From assembly GCA_938004025.1 (NCBI GenBank), contig CALKXC010000010.1, forward strand, positions 1 through 8,974: a stretch of 8,974 bases of DNA, in the 5' to 3' direction. Shown one piece after another: positions 6,712 to 8,974 of the stretch. Under the pieces are notes generated by a model that was given only the letters and a program-made list of their open reading frames with translations, was not told the origin of the DNA and did not search any database. The stretch comes from an uncultured Leucothrix sp. (lineage in GTDB: Bacteria; Pseudomonadota; Gammaproteobacteria; Thiotrichales; Thiotrichaceae). The translations under genes and the position numbers were made by a program. How positions within the stretch are numbered: the first letter of the stretch is position 1; each line of letters begins with the position of its first letter.

Positions 6712-7407
6712 TCAATTGGCACTTTGTTGTGGTGGATTCCATTCTTCGCTAAGTTCCCTGCCCAGACCTTCTAAAACTGCTTTGAGTCTATACTTGCTTT
6801 CCATATCATTGGTATAGTCATAAACACGCAACAGTTCTTCTTCCGTCCGGGGATCTCCATCAGGGTTTAGTAATTCTTGCTCAAGCAGTTCTTGGGCTTT
6901 ATCCAGTTGACCGTAATCAAGACAATCAATGGCTTCTTGATAGTAACTCTCGTAACTCGTGGATTCTCGTTGTTGCTGTACTAACAGTGGTTCTGACTTG
7001 CCTGTTAGTCCGGTTGCTAAAACTGAACCCTTTAGGTAGCGATCGTCGTAAGCTGATGCGTAATCACTTTCTAACCAGTTTGAAAAATAAGACTGATTTT
7101 CTTCTGACAATTTTGCTTTGCTCATCTCAAAGAGTTCACGCCTTAAATTAAGGCCCTTATCTTTAAGCGCAATGAAACAATCTTGCAAAGAACCCGCAAG
7201 TTGATCTTGATCCTGATTCATTAAAATACGCTGTACTTGTGCACGAAGATCTAATGGATAACGTTTCACATGCTGAGAGAGATAGCGTCTTCCGATGGGG
7301 GTCGAATGCTTTTCACTAAGCTGTAAAGTCTTAAGGTTATCCATACTGAACTTCGCGGAAAGTTCATACATATTTGTTGCATCCGTTTTTTTACGGTTTA
7401 CATCCAT
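6712..7407 (-). CDS. Soluble helical protein with FimV-like TPR tail (231 aa), first gene of the operon
   Basis: This is an all-helical cytoplasmic protein without signal peptide or membrane segment. Its first 125 residues are not recognised. They contain a conserved-looking GRRYLSQHVKRYPLDLRAQV (39-58) and further helices. Residues 153-215 resemble the paired helices of FimV cytoplasmic TPR-like repeats: YYQEAIDCLDYGQLDKAQEL, then LLNPDGDPRTEEELLRVYDY and a closing helix with the aromatic EEW end. This would make it a soluble companion of the membrane FimV-like proteins downstream. The ATG at 7407 has AGGG 11 bases upstream, a rather long spacing. An alternative start at codon 13 (7371) lies just after an A7 tract and has GGA about 10 bases upstream. 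The stop is 15 bases before the 470-aa gene. Type IV pilus or polarity function is inferred from context only. Confidence 0.7.
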   Translation of the reverse strand: MDVNRKKTDATNMYELSAKFSMDNLKTLQLSEKHSTPIGRRYLSQHVKRYPLDLRAQVQRILMNQDQDQLAGSLQDCFIALKDKGLNLRRELFEMSKAKLSEENQSYFSNWLESDYASAYDDRYLKGSVLATGLTGKSEPLLVQQQRESTSYESYYQEAIDCLDYGQLDKAQELLEQELLNPDGDPRTEEELLRVYDYTNDMESKYRLKAVLEGLGRELSEEWNPPQQSAN

Positions 7408-7474
7408 ATGACTATTTACCCTAAATCCTGATTGACACTCAAGAGATCCAGAATGGAATCCCGACTCTATAAGA

Positions 7475-7493
7475 ATGATAGAGAAAAAGATAT
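7475..7493. repeat. Inverted repeat CTCTAT-N7-ATAGAG, possible operator
   Basis: Perfect 6-bp arms (7475-7480 and 7488-7493) around a 7-bp centre (AAGAATG) lie about 70-90 bp upstream of the first operon gene. It overlaps the best, still weak, minus-strand -10 candidate. The spacing would suit a dimeric regulator or a small RNA hairpin. No regulator is identified. Confidence 0.3.
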
Positions 7494-7636
7494 ATGAAGA
7501 GTAAATTATTCTGATGAAAAGCTTTAATACTGATGATAAAACGTTCAGTTATTAATATAAGCAATGGCTTGTTGAAAACTAATAGACGGCGATTATCTGG
7601 ATTTATTGCAATTTAGTCGCATCGTAGATTTAACGA

Positions 7637-7666
7637 TTGAAATCTAAAATCATCCAGACTTATACT
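7637..7666 (+). promoter_or_regulatory. Sigma-70 promoter of the bactofilin gene
   Basis: -35 TTGAAA (7637-7642, 5 of 6 consensus positions) and -10 TATACT (7661-7666, 5 of 6) are separated by 18 bp. The predicted transcription start is near 7673, giving a leader of about 85 bases. That leader contains two AACAAGCCT direct repeats and two C5 runs (7706-7710, 7727-7731). An ATCCAGA motif (7652-7658) lies inside the spacer. The match is good, but promoter activity is not proven. Confidence 0.6.
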
Positions 7667-7757
7667 GTAGCTGAACAAAAACAAGCCTCTATTTGCTTTT
7701 ATGCACCCCCTTAATGCGTAGAGCAACCCCCAATAACAAGCCTATAGGCACAAGTAT

Positions 7758-8150
7758 ATGTTCGGAAAAAAAACGGCCCCTGTTGCTGCACAAACACCAC
7801 GTAAGAGAATCGCTTCTCAATTAGAGCCTGATATTGAACTCGTTGGCGATTTATCGTTTTCGGGCTTATTGCAAGTTAAAGGCAATATCTATGGAAATGT
7901 CATTGCTGCCACTGATACCGATGCAACTTTGCTAATTGAAGCCGGTGCGACCATTACTGGAGAGGTCAGAGCACCTTATATACGGATAAGAGGTAAAGTC
8001 ACTGGAGATGTCTTTGCTACGAGTAGAATTAGTATCAGCGCAAGCTCCACAGTGATCGGCGATATACATTACTCTGAAATTGAACTTGACCAAGGCGCCC
8101 AGCTTTCAGGAAGACTTATCGCTTTAAACGAAGATGCGTTGGTTGGTTAA
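7758..8150 (+). CDS. Bactofilin family cytoskeletal protein (130 aa)
   Basis: Bactofilins polymerise without nucleotide into beta-helical filaments, often at membranes or cell poles, and recruit cell-wall enzymes or motility proteins. The protein shows the short polar N-terminus (MFGKK, then QTPRKRIAS), the family entry SQLEPDIELVGDLSFSGLL, and repeated beta-helix rungs with regularly spaced Gly and Val/Ile (QVKGNIYGNVIA, LLIEAGATITGEVRA, IRIRGKVTGDVFATSRISI, SSTVIGDIHYSEIELDQGAQ, LSGRLI). At 130 aa it is a minimal, single-domain bactofilin with short tails. The ATG at 7758 has only a weak AGG about 9 bases upstream. Codons 3-6 contain an A8 run. It is divergent from the GTPase operon and convergent with ampD, with 10 bases between their stops. 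A link to either neighbour is inference, though bactofilin-GTPase and bactofilin-peptidoglycan enzyme partnerships are known elsewhere. Confidence 0.93.
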   Translation: MFGKKTAPVAAQTPRKRIASQLEPDIELVGDLSFSGLLQVKGNIYGNVIAATDTDATLLIEAGATITGEVRAPYIRIRGKVTGDVFATSRISISASSTVIGDIHYSEIELDQGAQLSGRLIALNEDALVG

Positions 8151-8160
8151 TAGCAAAAAA

Positions 8161-8754
8161 CTAACTGTTAATCTTGTCGCTAATCTCACCTCGGGCGGGC
8201 AGCTTAGCGTCCAAAACTTTGCTTATTTTTGCCCACTCGAAAAAAGGACCAGGGTCTGTTTTTCGGCCCGGTGCTATGTGCTCGTGACCTGTGATTAAAT
8301 TCTTTTGCAGCCTCGGATACACTTCAAGTAGGCTTTTAATTACCCCACACAAAGCAACATATTGATTTTCACAGAAAGGCTCAGTGTCAGTTCCTTCTAG
8401 CTCGATACCTATTGAGAAGTCATTACAGACTTCCCTGCCTTTAAAACTTGATACGCCTGCATGCCAAGCACGTTTGTGAAAAGGTACGTATTGTATAATC
8501 TCACCATCTCTTCTAATCAGTAAATGAGAGGAAACTCTTAAGTGATTAATCTCTTCAAAGAATGGATGATCACTCACGCATAGACAATTGGTAAATAATT
8601 GATTGATGTGATCTGAACCAAATTGATCTGGTGGTAGGGAGATATTATGAATGACAATCAAGCTAATATCTGATTCATCAGGTCTATCGTCACAATTAGG
8701 GGAAGCAATATAGCTCGCTTGTTTTAATAAGCCTGATTGAGAACAGATTAGCAA
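8161..8754 (-). CDS. ampD: AmpD, cytoplasmic 1,6-anhydro-N-acetylmuramyl-L-alanine amidase
   Basis: AmpD is a zinc amidase that cleaves the bond between anhydro-N-acetylmuramic acid and the peptide during peptidoglycan recycling. In species with AmpR it thereby sets beta-lactamase induction. At 197 aa it is slightly longer than the 180-190 aa of typical AmpD. It begins with the family pattern SPNCDDRPD and SLIVIHNISLPPDQFG. Zinc ligands are visible at H36, H157 and D167, with E118 and K165 of the active site (GIELEGTD; GHEHIAPGRKTDPGP) and the conserved HLRVSSHLLIRRDGEIIQYV and RAWHAGVS segments. The start is TTG at 8754: GGGGTGA precedes it, an in-frame TGA lies two codons upstream, and there is no Met before the first zinc ligand. 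An intrinsic terminator sits about 32 bases upstream. It converges with the bactofilin. Confidence 0.96.
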   Translation of the reverse strand: MLICSQSGLLKQASYIASPNCDDRPDESDISLIVIHNISLPPDQFGSDHINQLFTNCLCVSDHPFFEEINHLRVSSHLLIRRDGEIIQYVPFHKRAWHAGVSSFKGREVCNDFSIGIELEGTDTEPFCENQYVALCGVIKSLLEVYPRLQKNLITGHEHIAPGRKTDPGPFFEWAKISKVLDAKLPARGEISDKINS

Positions 8755-8757
8755 AAT

Positions 8758-8764
8758 TCACCCC
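8758..8764 (-). promoter_or_regulatory. Shine-Dalgarno fixing the TTG start of ampD
   Basis: GGGGTGA on the minus strand; the GGGG core is 6 bases before TTG at 8754. The TGA of this motif is also the in-frame stop (8760-8758) that excludes any longer ampD reading frame, so TTG is the only sensible start. Confidence 0.65.
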
Positions 8765-8785
8765 GTGCAGTTGTAATAGACAAAT

Positions 8786-8821
8786 AAAAAACCGGCTCAG
8801 ACCGTAAACGAAATGAGCCAG
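8786..8821 (-). terminator. Intrinsic terminator on the minus strand, upstream of ampD
   Basis: On the minus strand CTGGCTCA (8821-8814) pairs with TGAGCCGG (8799-8792) in an 8-bp stem with one U-G wobble and a 14-base loop, followed at once by T6 (8791-8786). This is a standard rho-independent terminator. It most likely ends a minus-strand transcript that begins to the right of the window. Because it lies between that region and ampD, it could alternatively attenuate ampD transcription. Confidence 0.75.
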
Positions 8822-8974
8822 AGGTACTGCTAGATTGGGGATTTACAGATTAAATCTGATCGCAAAATTTAACAAGTACTAATTGGATAGATTGCAAAAA
8901 CTTAATCTAACCTTAACCAGTTAAGCCAAATTTTAATGCGCTCTGCTCGACCTTTTTGGTTTGTAATGAGTTAA
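8822..8974. other. Non-coding right edge with two small palindromes
   Basis: No convincing gene is seen. The stretch contains the 13-bp palindrome CAGATT-A-AATCTG (8846-8858) and the 14-bp dyad CTTAAC-CA-GTTAAG (8912-8925). A minus-strand frame of 19 codons (8972-8916, stop at 8913-8915) is open to the edge and could be the tail of the gene served by the terminator, but its sequence is not recognisable. No tRNA is visible. Confidence 0.4.

Larger units (their letters stand above)
7408..7757. other. Divergent intergenic region between the polarity-type operon and bactofilin
   Basis: This 350-bp AT-rich region holds no credible gene and carries the control signals of both transcripts. On the plus strand there is a good sigma-70 promoter for the bactofilin (7637-7666). 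On the minus strand only a weak promoter can be proposed (TTTACT-19 bp-TATCAT, overlapping the inverted repeat at 7475-7493). The octamer AACAAGCC occurs three times (7680-7687 and 7735-7742 plus, 7566-7573 minus), and the heptamer ATCCAGA three times (7446-7452 and 7652-7658 plus, 7596-7602 minus). The operon leader strand also carries several GGA triplets (in CGGGATT, CTGGATC, CAGGATT) of the kind CsrA binds, but this is not diagnostic. Confidence 0.6.

Noticed and set aside
6716..6731. Sigma-54-like TGGCAC...TTGT on the plus strand
   Set aside because: The spacing and -12 element do not match the consensus, and it lies antisense at the end of a coding region with no plus-strand gene downstream.
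6555..6752. Plus-strand 65-codon frame across the 231-aa/470-aa gene junction
   Set aside because: Antisense to two well-supported genes with no independent signal.
8913..8972. Minus-strand 19-codon frame open to the right edge as a gene tail
   Set aside because: It would suit the downstream terminator, but the residues are not recognisable and two of the three frames are similarly short; unresolved without flanking sequence.
8936..8974. Plus-strand mini-ORF MRSARPFWFVMS ending exactly at the window edge
   Set aside because: Twelve codons, no ribosome binding site, no leader-peptide character (no run of one amino acid) and no visible downstream attenuator.

Overview
The window comes from a moderately AT-rich Gammaproteobacterium. 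The evidence is FimV/HubP-family proteins, a textbook AmpD and a typical proteobacterial cmk. A marine Thiotrichales-like lineage (Methylophaga or Cycloclasticus type) would fit, but the sequence alone cannot fix the genus. There are no mobile elements, CRISPR arrays, tRNAs or rRNAs.

Layout. From about 7407 down to 1 everything is on the minus strand. In transcription order it holds: a 231-aa soluble protein with a TPR-like tail resembling FimV cytoplasmic repeats; a 470-aa protein with a receiver-like N-terminus, acidic linker, winged-helix-like C-terminus and basic amphipathic tail; a COG2229-type small GTPase; a 218-aa protein that looks like a winged helix joined to a divergent roadblock domain; a classical 120-aa Roadblock/LC7 protein; two tandem membrane-anchored FimV/HubP-like proteins (599 and 421 aa); and the first half of cytidylate kinase (cmk), cut by the window edge. 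The first six genes are packed with 15, 1, -4, 24 and 8 bases between them, which indicates one operon. The seventh follows after 150 bp that hold a candidate promoter. A 350-bp intergenic region separates the operon from a divergent bactofilin gene with a good sigma-70 promoter. The bactofilin converges on ampD. The right edge is non-coding and carries a minus-strand intrinsic terminator.

How the genes may work together (inference). A small GTPase with its roadblock partners, a receiver-like adaptor, peptidoglycan-binding polar-landmark proteins and a cytoskeletal bactofilin are the parts expected of a cell-pole or envelope positioning module. It resembles MglA/MglB and SofG/BacP of Myxococcus and the Streptomyces conservons (roadblock plus COG2229 GTPase), here rebuilt around FimV/HubP-type landmarks. 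Likely clients are type IV pili, cell-wall synthesis or a chemosensory array, but nothing in the window identifies the client. This operon is the strongest candidate for an undescribed system.
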